NCBI RefSeq assembly: GCF_007279655.1
Contig: NZ_QKWN01000002.1
Location: 1 to 64,000 of the forward strand
DNA: 64,000 nt
Direction of reading: 5' to 3'
Origin: Robertkochia solimangrovi
GTDB lineage: Bacteria > Bacteroidota > Bacteroidia > Flavobacteriales > Flavobacteriaceae
The notes beneath the pieces were generated by a model that ran no database searches, was not told the DNA's origin, and worked only from the letters and a program-made list of their open reading frames with translations. Position 1 is the stretch's first letter; each line of letters opens with the position of its first letter. A program made the translations under genes and the position numbers. Positions 33,958 to 44,001 of this stretch are shown here, one piece after another.

Positions 33958-34821
33958 ATGTCACAAGATTTTAAATCCACTAAAAAAATTACCATTTATC
34001 AACCACAACCGAATCTTTCATTTATTAAATTATTTAATGAAATTATTAAGGATTTAAAGCCAGCTAATGAATTGGGTTTTCAATTAGCTAAGCGTGATGT
34101 AAAGGCTGCCTATAGACAATCCGTACTAGGTGTTGTATGGGCGTTTATTCCTCCGATTGTTACGTCTTTAATCTGGATATTCCTTAACAGTTCTAACACA
34201 ATTAAAATACAAGAAACACCAATACCTTATCCGGTCTTTGTGTTAACGGGTACATTGCTTTGGCAAATTCTTGCAGAATCTGTAGGACAACCTCTTAAAA
34301 GTGTTAAGTCAGGTAAGAGTATTTTAGCAAAACTTAATTTCCCCAGGGAGTCATTGTTAGTTCATGGTTTATATTCATTATTGTTCAACTCTAGTTTAAG
34401 AGTATTAATAATAATAGCTGTATTAATTGTTTTTCAAATTAATCCGGGTTGGCAGGTTCTTGGATTTATTCCATTGTTTTTTGGATTGATGGTAACTGGG
34501 TTTTCAATAGGTCTTATATCTCTTCCAATTGGAATGATGTATGGTGATATTGCAAGGTTTATTCCTTTTATGATGCAATTCTTTATGTATATATCACCAG
34601 TAATTTATCCAATTCCTGATGAGGGAGTCTTTGCAATTTTTAATAAAATAAATCCATTTAGATTTCTTATAGAAACAAGTAGGAATATCTTAACCGGACA
34701 AACCGTAGATTACTTATTACAGACCGGAATTGTTTTGATTATTTCATTTATAATTTTAATAATAGGTGTAATAATTTTTAGATTTATTATGCCTGTGATT
34801 ATTGAAAGAGTTGGTTCTTAG
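33958..34821 (+). CDS. ABC-2 type polysaccharide exporter, permease (Wzm-like)
   Basis: A 287-residue membrane subunit of an O-antigen/capsule ABC exporter. About six hydrophobic helices follow a cytoplasmic N-terminus with LAKRDVKAAYRQSVLGVVWAF, the amphipathic gate-helix region typical of Wzm/TagG proteins. MYISPVIYPIPD near the C-terminus is also typical. It is followed 46 bp later by its ATPase. It carries complete polymer or undecaprenyl-linked glycan across the inner membrane. Confidence 0.93.
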   Translation: MSQDFKSTKKITIYQPQPNLSFIKLFNEIIKDLKPANELGFQLAKRDVKAAYRQSVLGVVWAFIPPIVTSLIWIFLNSSNTIKIQETPIPYPVFVLTGTLLWQILAESVGQPLKSVKSGKSILAKLNFPRESLLVHGLYSLLFNSSLRVLIIIAVLIVFQINPGWQVLGFIPLFFGLMVTGFSIGLISLPIGMMYGDIARFIPFMMQFFMYISPVIYPIPDEGVFAIFNKINPFRFLIETSRNILTGQTVDYLLQTGIVLIISFIILIIGVIIFRFIMPVIIERVGS

Positions 34822-34867
34822 GTTTAGATTTATATACTTGGTGTTTTCAATATTTTAAAAAATAATT

Positions 34868-36049
34868 ATGTCTGAAGTTTTAATTAAAGTTGACAATGTT
34901 TCTAAAAAGTTCTGTAGGGATTTAAAAAAATCTTTATGGTATGGAGTAAAAGATATGTCTTCAGCCTTACTGTCTAATAGGAATAATGAATTGAAATTAC
35001 GAGATGGAGAGTTTTGGGCGGTTAGAAATGTTTCTTTTGAATTGAAACGAGGGGAATGTTTGGGATTGATTGGTCATAATGGAGCTGGTAAATCGACCTT
35101 ATTAAAAATGATAAACGGGTTAATACGCCCAGATGAAGGTACTATTACAATGGTGGGTAAAATTGGAGCCCTAATTGAGTTGGGTGCTGGATTTAACCCA
35201 ATATTGACAGGGAGGGAAAATATTTACAACAATGGGATGGTGCTTGGTTTCAGCAGAAAGGAAATCGATGAAAAATATGATGATATAGTAAATTTCTCAG
35301 AAATAGGTGAATTCATAGATTCACCGGTTCAAAATTATAGTTCCGGTATGAAAGTCAGATTAGGTTTTGCTGTAGCAGCCCAATTAGAAACGGACATTCT
35401 AATAATAGATGAAGTCTTGGCTGTTGGTGATTTGGGTTTCAGAATTAAATGTTTGAATAGAATTTCCCAATTGATAAAGAAGACTGCAATTATATTTGTG
35501 AGTCATTCGATGCCACAAATTGCTCGAATTTCTACACATGGCATTTTATTAAGTTCGGGAAAGATCGATTATATAGGTGATAATGTTCCGGAACTTGTGA
35601 ATAAATATTACCAGAAGTTTGAAAGTGGGGTAAATGAATCTTCCATTGATGAGGATTTTGATTATAATTCTATTAGTATTAATGGTAATATCGTTGAGGT
35701 AGGGGATAATATTCAAATGAATTATAGGGATAACTTTGTTTTTGAAGCTAATCTATATTCTAAATTAAACAAAGAGGTACTTGTGTCCCTTAGAGTAGTA
35801 TTTTTTGACATCGAACAAAAGGCTTGTGCAGAATCATCCGTTGAAGATATCACTGTTTATCCTGGGAAGGAAAATAGACTCAGGCTTGAAATCGGAAATT
35901 TGCTACTGGCAAATAATAATTATTCTTTGAATTTTGAAATTTTTGAACAATTAGAGAACGTTCGAGGTAAGGTATATCGATTTGAAAAAAATTATATCAA
36001 TTTAAATATTCGTGGAATTAATGCTACTTGGGCTCCAGTCAAGTTTTAG
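34868..36049 (+). CDS. ABC-2 type polysaccharide exporter, ATP-binding protein (Wzt-like)
   Basis: A 393-residue ATPase: Walker A GHNGAGKST at 69-77, signature YSSGMKVRLGF at 157-167 and Walker B ILIIDEVLAVGD at 177-188. About 150 residues beyond the core ATPase form a beta-rich C-terminal domain. In Wzt proteins this domain binds the modified end of the finished chain and gates export. It pairs with the preceding permease. Confidence 0.94.
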   Translation: MSEVLIKVDNVSKKFCRDLKKSLWYGVKDMSSALLSNRNNELKLRDGEFWAVRNVSFELKRGECLGLIGHNGAGKSTLLKMINGLIRPDEGTITMVGKIGALIELGAGFNPILTGRENIYNNGMVLGFSRKEIDEKYDDIVNFSEIGEFIDSPVQNYSSGMKVRLGFAVAAQLETDILIIDEVLAVGDLGFRIKCLNRISQLIKKTAIIFVSHSMPQIARISTHGILLSSGKIDYIGDNVPELVNKYYQKFESGVNESSIDEDFDYNSISINGNIVEVGDNIQMNYRDNFVFEANLYSKLNKEVLVSLRVVFFDIEQKACAESSVEDITVYPGKENRLRLEIGNLLLANNNYSLNFEIFEQLENVRGKVYRFEKNYINLNIRGINATWAPVKF

Positions 36050-36055
36050 AGTAAA

Positions 36056-36844
36056 ATGAAGAATGTTTTAATTTTAGGTTCCGGAAGGAGTGGAACAAGT
36101 ATGTTGACGGGTATTTTGGCAGACTCAGGATATCATTTAGGGGATAGAAGTGATTATTTAGGAATCAATAAAGCTAACCCTAAAGGTTTTTTTGAAGATT
36201 ATGAAGTCAATACTATAAATGAAGATCTCATTGCTTTAAACATCATTAATATTCCTGAAAATATTAGGATGAGATTTTTTAGATCCTTTACATTTTATCG
36301 GGCACGCTGGTTAGCTCAAATTCCGTCATTTATAAAATTTAAATCTAACAATGCACTGGATGCCAGAATAAAGGATGTTGTAAATAATAAACCTTTCTGT
36401 TATAAGGACCCTAGATTTTCTTATACATTGCCAGTTTGGGATAAGTTTCTGAATGAGGATACCGTTTATTTAGTGATATACAGAGAACCTTGGAAAACAG
36501 CAGAAAGTATTGTTAGGGAATGTAATGAGAATCCAGCGATACAGGAAAAACTTAAAATGACCTATGACTCTGCTTTAAATACATGGAAATGTATGTATGA
36601 ATTTCTGCTTAAAACATACAATCAATCTAATGATAAAAGTAGATGGATGTTTATTCATTATAATCAAACATTTGAAAGGGAGACTATTCAAAATATTGAA
36701 GAATTAATTCTGGTAAATGTAAATGCCGATTTTGCGGAAAAACATATAAGTAGAACTAAATCCTCAACAAGGACAATTTCCAGGAAAATTGCTCATATCT
36801 ATAAAAGTTTGAATGAATTGGCCAATTATAATCCTGAAAACTAA
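36056..36844 (+). CDS. Sulfotransferase-family protein
   Basis: A 262-residue cytoplasmic protein with P-loop GSGRSGTSML at 8-17 and the second PAPS-contacting segment VYLVIYREPWKTAESIVREC. DPRFSYTLPVWDKFL is also seen in this family. It starts 6 bp after the Wzt-like gene and 9 bp before the next glycosyltransferase. It may sulfate a sugar of the repeat unit, or the terminal sugar recognised by Wzt; both are guesses. Confidence 0.82.
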   Translation: MKNVLILGSGRSGTSMLTGILADSGYHLGDRSDYLGINKANPKGFFEDYEVNTINEDLIALNIINIPENIRMRFFRSFTFYRARWLAQIPSFIKFKSNNALDARIKDVVNNKPFCYKDPRFSYTLPVWDKFLNEDTVYLVIYREPWKTAESIVRECNENPAIQEKLKMTYDSALNTWKCMYEFLLKTYNQSNDKSRWMFIHYNQTFERETIQNIEELILVNVNADFAEKHISRTKSSTRTISRKIAHIYKSLNELANYNPEN

Positions 36845-36853
36845 TTTATAAGA

Positions 36854-37996
36854 ATGAGTAAGGTATTATTTGTATTACATGATGCAAACCGTTCTGGAGC
36901 TCAAATTTTTATTCTGCAATTAATGCAATATTTAAAGTTTCAGTTTAATTTGAAATTTGAAATACTATTAAGAAATGCAGATGGAGATCTTCTTGATGAA
37001 TATAGATCTCTAGCTGATTGTCATTATTGGAATATAAAACATGTATCTAACAGATCATCATTTCTTAGGTCAAAAATTGACAGCAGAAAAAGAGCGAGAG
37101 CGAGGGAGGAATTGAAGGCTTATCTCGCGGGTGCAGACTTTTCTCTTATATATAATAATACCATAACTAATGGTGCATTGATAAATGAATTGAGCTTTTT
37201 AAAAAAACCAGTGCTTACACATGTTCATGAGATGCAGCATTGGATTGAGAAAAGTGGTAAAAAAAATTTAACCTTCATCAAAGAAAATACAAATTTATTT
37301 ATAGCGGTTTCCAATGCAGTTAAAAATTGCTTAGTAAATGAATATGATGTAAATCCTGAATCTGTTGAAGTCATTTACGGTTTTGTAAACTTTGAACAAA
37401 TTCAAAAAAATAAAGGAATTAATTCCCTTAAATCCTTGCTTAAACTACCGAATGATACCATTATTATTGGAGCTTGTGGAGCGGAGATATGGAGAAAAGG
37501 TAAAGATTGGTTTATTCCGGTTGCAATAGATTTGTTGAGTGATGTGAACGACCACAGGGTCCATTTTGTATGGATCGGTGGATCCTTAAATGAGAGTTTA
37601 AATTTTGATTTAAGGATGAGCGGATTGAAAGATAGAGTACATTTTATAAAACATTTGCCTGAAGCCAGTACCTATTTTGGTGATTTTAAAATTTTTGCAA
37701 TGTTATCGAGGGAAGATCCATTTCCACTGGTAAATTTAGAAGCTGCAGCTCAAGGAGTACCTATTATCACGTTTGATAAGAATGGAGGCACTCGGGAGTT
37801 AGTGGATAAGGGAATTGGAATCACAGTTCCTTATGGGAACTTAAAGAAATTTGCCGATGGCATCAGGTCACTTTTAATTGATGACATGACTTATAATCGA
37901 TATAAAGAAAATGCTATAGAGGTTATAAAAAATGACCACGATATTAGCATTATTGCAACTGAAATTCATAAAGTAATAAATAGATTCAATGGATAA
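36854..37996 (+). CDS. Glycosyltransferase family 4 protein
   Basis: A 380-residue GT-B enzyme. The N-terminal domain begins VLFVLHDANRSGAQIF; the C-terminal nucleotide-sugar domain contains IGACGAEIWRKGKDWF, FVWIGG and the E-x7-E motif region REDPFPLVNLEAAAQGVPII. It resembles the gene at 44002 in the same places (HEAKRSGAP, SREEAFGLVALENAYAGVPL), so the two are probably paralogues. It overlaps the next gene by 8 bp. Donor and acceptor unknown. Confidence 0.9.
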   Translation: MSKVLFVLHDANRSGAQIFILQLMQYLKFQFNLKFEILLRNADGDLLDEYRSLADCHYWNIKHVSNRSSFLRSKIDSRKRARAREELKAYLAGADFSLIYNNTITNGALINELSFLKKPVLTHVHEMQHWIEKSGKKNLTFIKENTNLFIAVSNAVKNCLVNEYDVNPESVEVIYGFVNFEQIQKNKGINSLKSLLKLPNDTIIIGACGAEIWRKGKDWFIPVAIDLLSDVNDHRVHFVWIGGSLNESLNFDLRMSGLKDRVHFIKHLPEASTYFGDFKIFAMLSREDPFPLVNLEAAAQGVPIITFDKNGGTRELVDKGIGITVPYGNLKKFADGIRSLLIDDMTYNRYKENAIEVIKNDHDISIIATEIHKVINRFNG

Positions 37997-39152
37997 CCTT
38001 AAGTTATTATCAATATATCTTCCTCAATTTCATCCAATACCAGAAAATGATAAAGCATGGGGTGAAGGTTTTACAGAATGGACGAATGTAAAGAAATCTA
38101 AACCATTATTTGATGGTCATTATCAACCTCATGTACCTCATAGTTCTATTGGCTATTATGATTTAGAGGATCCAAATACCCTTGTTGAACAAGCTAAATT
38201 AGCTAGAGAATATGGCATATATGGTTTTGCTTATTATCATTATTGGTTCAATGGTAAAAGATTGTTGAATCTTCCTATAGATAATATGTTATCACAAAAA
38301 AAGCCTGATTTTCCATTTTGTTTGATATGGGCAAATGAAAATTGGACCAAACGATGGGATGGTAAGGATGAAGAAGTGATTATGAAGCAGGATTACTCAC
38401 TGGAGGATGATAAAGAACATATGGAATTTTTATGTAATAATGTGTTCAACGATGAGAGATATATTTGTGTGGATGATAAACCGGTATTTATAATTTACAA
38501 GACTGAATTGTTTCCAGACATAAAAAAAACGGTTGATGTTTGGAGAAAGACTGCAAAAGAGCATGGGTTCAAAGATCTGTATTTGGTCAGAGTAGAAAGT
38601 ATTTCAAGGACCGATCCTTCTTCTATAGAATTTGATGCTGCAATGGAATTTGCACCTGACTGGAATAGTGTGCAACCAAGCACTGAGCATCAAAATTTAA
38701 AATCGAGAGATTATGCTCTTACAGTATTCAATATGCTATTGAAAAAATATGATTATAAGGTCTATCGATCCGTCTTTCCCGGATGGGATAACACTGCACG
38801 AAGAGGGGAGAATGCAACTATTTTTCTTGGTGCAAATAATGATATCTTTGAATATTTTCTTAAATGTACTATCCAAAATACCTTGAAATTAAATAAAAAT
38901 GAACAATTTTTATTTGTCAATGCATGGAATGAATGGGCTGAAGGATGTCACCTGGAACCAGATGAAAAAAATGGGTTTAAAACACTTGATATTATTAAAA
39001 GACTTACCTCTAATAAAGAGTCAGTACAACTATATAATCAATATTTAAATGCATTGGAAAGAGCGGAGAAAGTGAAAAGTTCGAATTCGTATAAACTCGG
39101 AAATGCAATTCTTAATCCCTTTTCCAGAATAAAGAAAATATTAAATGGTTAA
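37989..39152 (+). CDS. WbsX-like protein with GH99-like domain
   Basis: A 387-residue protein of the WbsX family (glycosyltransferase WbsX, related to GH99 endo-mannosidases). Signature segments are YLPQFHPIPENDKAWGEGFTEW near the N-terminus, YGFAYYHYWFNGKRLLNLP, PFCLIWANENWTKRWDG and the C-terminal NAWNEWAEGCHLEPD. Members are common in O-antigen loci. Whether they build or trim glycans is unsettled. No signal peptide, so cytoplasmic. It overlaps both neighbours by 8 bp. Confidence 0.9.
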   Translation: MDNLKLLSIYLPQFHPIPENDKAWGEGFTEWTNVKKSKPLFDGHYQPHVPHSSIGYYDLEDPNTLVEQAKLAREYGIYGFAYYHYWFNGKRLLNLPIDNMLSQKKPDFPFCLIWANENWTKRWDGKDEEVIMKQDYSLEDDKEHMEFLCNNVFNDERYICVDDKPVFIIYKTELFPDIKKTVDVWRKTAKEHGFKDLYLVRVESISRTDPSSIEFDAAMEFAPDWNSVQPSTEHQNLKSRDYALTVFNMLLKKYDYKVYRSVFPGWDNTARRGENATIFLGANNDIFEYFLKCTIQNTLKLNKNEQFLFVNAWNEWAEGCHLEPDEKNGFKTLDIIKRLTSNKESVQLYNQYLNALERAEKVKSSNSYKLGNAILNPFSRIKKILNG

Positions 39153-40080
39153 CGTCTCCGTTATTCTTCCCAATTATAACCATGAAAAATTTCTTGAGCG
39201 TCGCATTCATACTATTTTAAATCAGACATATCAGGACTTTGAATTAATTGTTCTGGATGATTGTAGCAAAGATGATAGCGTACAAATTTTAAAGAAATAT
39301 TCAAACCACCCAAAAGTCACCCATATTGTTTTAAATGAGAAAAATAGTGGTAGTACTTTTATCCAATGGAAAAAAGGAATTGATTTAGCTCAGGGTAAAT
39401 TTATATGGATAGCTGAAAGTGACGATGAAGCTTCCCCTCATTTTCTTGAAAAACTGGTTCCGGTTTTGGACCGTGATAATAGTTTAGGCTTAGTTTATTC
39501 TCAAAGTCTAGTTATTGATGAGAATTCTGAGATTCTTTACAATAAGATCGAATGGACAAACGATTTATCTGAGATACATTGGAAGGAAGATTTTAAAAAC
39601 TCCGGAAAGGATGAATGTCTGAATTATCTGTGCTTTAAGAATACAATCCCAAATGCCAGCGCGGTTATTTTTAGAAAAAAAGCTATTATCAATAGTCCAT
39701 TACCGGTCGAAATGAAAATGACAGGTGATTGGTATTTTTGGGTTTCAATCCTTGGGAATACAAATCTTGCATTTATAGCTGAACCTCTTAATTTTTTCAG
39801 AGAAACGCAAACTTCAACCAGAGTTCATAATACGATCAAGAAAAGAATTCGTAGGCTCGAAGAAGGATTACTAGTAAGCCTATTGATTGTAAAATTATAT
39901 AATCCCAAAAATGATGCATTTATTGCTGAGGTCAAAAGAAATCTTCTAAGCTATTTCGAATTGTGTGGTTACAAAGTATTTCTTACGAAACCTCTATTTT
40001 GGAATATGTTCTTTTCAAAATATAATTATGTTCTATTGGATACTTTGTACCAGTATTCTTCTCAAAGAAAATTGAAATGA
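39145..40080 (+). CDS. Glycosyltransferase family 2 protein
   Basis: A 311-residue GT-A enzyme. The N-terminal VSVILPNYNHEKFLERRIHTIL and VLDDCSKDDS are typical, and the metal-binding acidic motif is ESDDE in FIWIAESDDEA. It is closely similar to the gene at 43015 through the first 120 residues, so it is a paralogue. No membrane helix. It overlaps the next gene by the ATGA tetranucleotide. Confidence 0.92.
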   Translation: MVNVSVILPNYNHEKFLERRIHTILNQTYQDFELIVLDDCSKDDSVQILKKYSNHPKVTHIVLNEKNSGSTFIQWKKGIDLAQGKFIWIAESDDEASPHFLEKLVPVLDRDNSLGLVYSQSLVIDENSEILYNKIEWTNDLSEIHWKEDFKNSGKDECLNYLCFKNTIPNASAVIFRKKAIINSPLPVEMKMTGDWYFWVSILGNTNLAFIAEPLNFFRETQTSTRVHNTIKKRIRRLEEGLLVSLLIVKLYNPKNDAFIAEVKRNLLSYFELCGYKVFLTKPLFWNMFFSKYNYVLLDTLYQYSSQRKLK

Positions 40081-41195
40081 TGAAAAAAAAGATTGCGATT
40101 GTTTCTCCCAACAAGAATATTTATTCAGAATCATTTATAGAGGCTCATAAGAATTTTTTAATCGGTGAGAAGCATTATTTATATGGTGATTTGATTCCCG
40201 GTTTTTCTGATTTGAAAGGCTCATTAAAGCAATATTACTTCAGAAACAACTCTAAAGAAAAGATCGCTAAATTACTGCCTGTTTTTATTTATAATCGTAT
40301 AATCAAGCCAAAAAAAGAGATAGATTATTTGCGTTTCTATCTAAAGAACGAAAGGATCAAATCGGTATTAGCTGAATATGGGACAACCGGTGCCAAGATA
40401 GCAGCTGTGTGTGAAGAACTAAACATTGATTTAATTGTGCATTTTCATGGATATGATGCATCGAAATATGAGGTATTAGAAGCAAATGAAAATGCGTACA
40501 GAATAATGTTTAACACCGCTAAAACAATAATAGTGGTTTCTGATAAAATGTTTGAGCAAATAAAGGGATTAGGTTGTCCACCCAAAAAAATTATTAAAAA
40601 TACCTATGGACCCAGAAATGAATTCTTTTCAATAGAAAGGACGAACGTACAAAAACATTTTATAGGATTAGGAAGATTTGTTGACAAAAAAGCTCCTTAT
40701 TATACGATATTGGCATTTAGAGAAGTTCTTAAAGAGCATCCCGAAGCCAAATTGACTATTGGAGGAGATGGGCCATTGCTTAATTCATGCAGAAACTTAG
40801 TTAGATTTTTAGATATGGAATCCTCTGTACTTCTTCCGGGGGTCTTACTTAGAGAGAATTTTATCGATCTGTTAACCGACTCAATAGCATTTGTCCAACA
40901 TTCAATAATTGCTGAGGATGGAGATATGGAAGGTACGCCGGTTGCTATTTTAGAAGCATCTGCTGCAGGGTTACCGGTAATAGCTACCTACCATGCAGGA
41001 ATTCCTGATGTCATAGAGCATGGAAAACATGGCTTTTTAGTCAGTGAGCATGATATTGAAAGTATGGCAAAATATATGAATCAACTTCTTGATGATATTG
41101 AGATGTCAAAAAAGATGGGTAGTAATGCCCGAACTAATATTTTGGAGAATTATACCATTGAAAGACACATTAAAGTTATCCAGGATTTATTATAG
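40077..41195 (+). CDS. Glycosyltransferase family 4 protein
   Basis: A 372-residue GT-B enzyme. The first domain includes HFHGYDASKYEVLE; the second includes GLGRFVDKKAPYYTI, LTIGGDGPL and the E-x7-E region EGTPVAILEASAAGLPVIATYHAGIPDVIEHG. It resembles WcaL/colanic-acid type transferases. The start is ATG 40077, overlapping the previous stop. The next gene starts 40 bp downstream. Confidence 0.92.
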   Translation: MMKKKIAIVSPNKNIYSESFIEAHKNFLIGEKHYLYGDLIPGFSDLKGSLKQYYFRNNSKEKIAKLLPVFIYNRIIKPKKEIDYLRFYLKNERIKSVLAEYGTTGAKIAAVCEELNIDLIVHFHGYDASKYEVLEANENAYRIMFNTAKTIIVVSDKMFEQIKGLGCPPKKIIKNTYGPRNEFFSIERTNVQKHFIGLGRFVDKKAPYYTILAFREVLKEHPEAKLTIGGDGPLLNSCRNLVRFLDMESSVLLPGVLLRENFIDLLTDSIAFVQHSIIAEDGDMEGTPVAILEASAAGLPVIATYHAGIPDVIEHGKHGFLVSEHDIESMAKYMNQLLDDIEMSKKMGSNARTNILENYTIERHIKVIQDLL

Positions 41196-41235
41196 ATAAA
41201 AATTAATTTTAGATGCATTTGCATAATATTGCTAC

Positions 41236-42270
41236 ATGATTTCCATTATAATTCCGGTATTTAATCGAGAAAAATATATTGAATATACACTACGCTCAGT
41301 TCTTGATCAGAATTATGATTATTGGGAATGTATTGTGGTTGATGATGGATCGACAGATAATTCAATTAAGATTATTGAATCGTTCTGTAAGGAGGATTCG
41401 CGTTTTCAATTAGTTCATCGAAAGCAATTGCCTAAAGGAGCTCCAACATGCAGGAATATAGGGTTGGATATGGCTAATGGTAAATATGTGATATTTTTAG
41501 ATAGTGATGATTTACTGGCAAGCGATTGTTTACCCACTCGAATCAAATTAATGGATTGTTCTAAAGAAATGGATTTTGGAGTTTTTAGGGGAATGTTGTT
41601 TGCTCAGCATATGGGAGATAAAAATGTATTGATATCTTCATTTGAAAGTAAAGACATCGACCCGATTTTATCATTTATTAATTTAGATATTCCCTGGATA
41701 ACGCTGAATCCAATTTACAGAATAGAATCGCTACGGATAAATCATATAAAATGGGATGAAGACCTGAAAGGCTATCAGGATATTGATTTTCATATGAATT
41801 GTATTTCTAAGAATTTAAAATTTAAAATTTTTGATAAGTCCTTACCAGATTGCTTTTGGCGTGTAGAAAATGAAGATAAGATGGGGTTGAGTCTTACAAA
41901 ACTCAATTTTTTTGAAAGTAATAATAAGTTCATCGTTAATTTAATTACATATTTAAAAGAATTAAAAAGATTTGGTCGCCGGGAGAAGATCTCATTAATA
42001 AAATTTTGCAGACCCTACTTTGATAACATGATTCTTTTAAAGGAGAACAAAGAAACCTTTAAAATTGTTGATTTTATGGGAGAAAATCAATTGTTAACGA
42101 AACCTTTTTGTCTTTGGCTTAAATTAAACACAATCATTCAGATCTATTCTAATTATAGCATTCTAAAGAAATTGAGTTACAGATTAACACATAAACTAGT
42201 TTGGGGAAAAACACGTACTAATTATAGAAAAAAGTTCTTTTGTACCACTGAATTTGAGCCTATTATATGA
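41236..42270 (+). CDS. Glycosyltransferase family 2 protein
   Basis: A 344-residue GT-A enzyme with ISIIIPVFNREKYIEYTLRSVL, VDDGSTDNS and the DXD-type motif in VIFLDSDDLLA. The C-terminal hundred residues are basic and specific to this protein. It has no membrane segment and probably adds one residue to a lipid-linked repeat. It overlaps the following GT2 gene by 4 bp. Confidence 0.92.
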   Translation: MISIIIPVFNREKYIEYTLRSVLDQNYDYWECIVVDDGSTDNSIKIIESFCKEDSRFQLVHRKQLPKGAPTCRNIGLDMANGKYVIFLDSDDLLASDCLPTRIKLMDCSKEMDFGVFRGMLFAQHMGDKNVLISSFESKDIDPILSFINLDIPWITLNPIYRIESLRINHIKWDEDLKGYQDIDFHMNCISKNLKFKIFDKSLPDCFWRVENEDKMGLSLTKLNFFESNNKFIVNLITYLKELKRFGRREKISLIKFCRPYFDNMILLKENKETFKIVDFMGENQLLTKPFCLWLKLNTIIQIYSNYSILKKLSYRLTHKLVWGKTRTNYRKKFFCTTEFEPII

Positions 42271-43022
42271 ATGAAAATAGCCTCTCCTTTACCATAATTA
42301 TACCAACTTATAATTGCAAAAAAGTAATTTCTGATGCAATAAATTCTGTTGTACTTCAAACTTTTTCAAATTATGAAATAGTTTGTGTTGATGGTGCATC
42401 TGTTGATGGAACGGTTGAAGTTTTAAATGAATATGCAAATAAATATTCTTTCGTGAGGGTTTTGTCAGAACCGGATTCAGGGATATATGATGCGATGAAT
42501 AAAGGGGTTTCAATGGCAGAAGGAGATTGGATTTTGTTTCTTGGAGCTGATGATAAACTTTATTCAAAGCATACTTTGGAAACGGTTTATAGAATGATAA
42601 AGTCTAACAATTTTGACTTTGTCTATGGGGATGTAGTGTTACAAGGTTCTACTAAAATATATGATGGACGATTCAATTTATTTAAATTGAATTTTAAGAA
42701 CATTTGTCACCAGGCGATTTTTTATCATAATAGATTATTTGCTAAAGGAAATACTTTTGATATTGATTTGCGTGTTAACGCAGATTGGGAATTTAATTTG
42801 AAATGCTTTTTAGATCCTACTATACGAAAAAAATATATTCCAATTGTGATCTCAGAGTTCAATGAAACAGGAACAAGTTCAAATACGGAAGATGATATCG
42901 TTCATAGGAGACAGCAGTTGAGAAAAAGAATGCCTTATTGGATCAGAGTCTTTTTCAAATACAGACATACGAAGTTCGTAAGATTGATTTCTAGATTTTT
43001 TTTAAATAATCGTTATGCCTAA
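42267..43022 (+). CDS. Glycosyltransferase family 2 protein (WcaE-like)
   Basis: A short 251-residue GT-A enzyme with TIIIPTYNCKKVISDAINSV, CVDGASVDGT, the PDSGIYDAMNKG signature and the acidic site GADD in FLGADDKL. This PDSGIYDA subgroup includes colanic-acid WcaE-type transferases. The partial gene at the right end of the window (63614) is of the same type. It overlaps neighbours by 4 and 8 bp. Confidence 0.9.
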   Translation: MNENSLSFTIIIPTYNCKKVISDAINSVVLQTFSNYEIVCVDGASVDGTVEVLNEYANKYSFVRVLSEPDSGIYDAMNKGVSMAEGDWILFLGADDKLYSKHTLETVYRMIKSNNFDFVYGDVVLQGSTKIYDGRFNLFKLNFKNICHQAIFYHNRLFAKGNTFDIDLRVNADWEFNLKCFLDPTIRKKYIPIVISEFNETGTSSNTEDDIVHRRQQLRKRMPYWIRVFFKYRHTKFVRLISRFFLNNRYA

Positions 43023-43980
43023 GGTATCTGTTGTTATTCCAAATTATAATCATGAAAAGTTTTTAGAAAGGAGAATTGACTCCGTTTTAGGCCAGACTTA
43101 CAAAGATTATGAATTGATAATATTAGATGATCAGTCAACTGACAATAGTTCGCAAATCATTGAAAAATATGTAAATAAGAATCCTGAGTTGATTAAATAT
43201 TTTCCTAATTCCAATAATTCAGGTTCCCCTTTTCATCAATGGAATAAAGGAATTGAACTGGCAGTGGGAGAGTTTATATGGATAGCCGAAAGTGATGATC
43301 TTGCAGATAATAATTTCCTGGAAGAAATGACTTCTGTGCTCGAGAATGACAGTGATATTGGATTGGTTTCCTGTATTTCTCAGGCCATTGATCAGGATGA
43401 TCGAATTATCAGTGAAATTCATCCTGTAGTAAAACCCTATGCAAATGATATTTATCCTGTTAAGGATGAAGTGAAAATATTTAAGGGGGAATATTTTATC
43501 AGGCATTTGCTGATTAAGCGATGTTTGATACCCAATATTAGTGGCGTACTTTTTCGGAAGCAATGTTACCTGGATTCAGGAGGTTTGAATATTGATTACT
43601 CAAGAATAGGAGATTTTGAACTATATTTTAGGATGTTCAATAATTTTGATGTTGCATTTCTTCACAAAAGCCTCAACTATACGAGATATCATGATGATAA
43701 ACTTTCAGCGACTAACACGAGGGTTTCCTTTGAGGAGTTGAGTAGATTATATACTTCGGTATTTAATACTTTTAATGTCTCATGGAAGGAGCGGCAAGAG
43801 ATCGTAGCTTTTTATTATACGGTTTATAAACATGATATTTTTTATAATAAAAAGTTTACTTATCCTGAGAAGTTATCAATTTTTCATCATCTGGGAAAGA
43901 TATCTCCTCGTACTTATAAGGAATTTATAAGATTTTTTATAGGGCATGTATTGTACAGAACAAAGACCCATTTTAGATAA
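43015..43980 (+). CDS. Glycosyltransferase family 2 protein
   Basis: A 321-residue GT-A enzyme: VSVVIPNYNHEKFLERRIDSVL, LDDQSTDNS, and ESDDLADNN as the metal site. It is a paralogue of the gene at 39145. With its downstream GT4 neighbour (44002) it repeats the gene types of 36854-39145, which suggests an old segmental duplication followed by divergence. Confidence 0.92.
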   Translation: MPKVSVVIPNYNHEKFLERRIDSVLGQTYKDYELIILDDQSTDNSSQIIEKYVNKNPELIKYFPNSNNSGSPFHQWNKGIELAVGEFIWIAESDDLADNNFLEEMTSVLENDSDIGLVSCISQAIDQDDRIISEIHPVVKPYANDIYPVKDEVKIFKGEYFIRHLLIKRCLIPNISGVLFRKQCYLDSGGLNIDYSRIGDFELYFRMFNNFDVAFLHKSLNYTRYHDDKLSATNTRVSFEELSRLYTSVFNTFNVSWKERQEIVAFYYTVYKHDIFYNKKFTYPEKLSIFHHLGKISPRTYKEFIRFFIGHVLYRTKTHFR

Positions 43981-44001
43981 CTGTTATTGGTAGGATTTTC
44001 T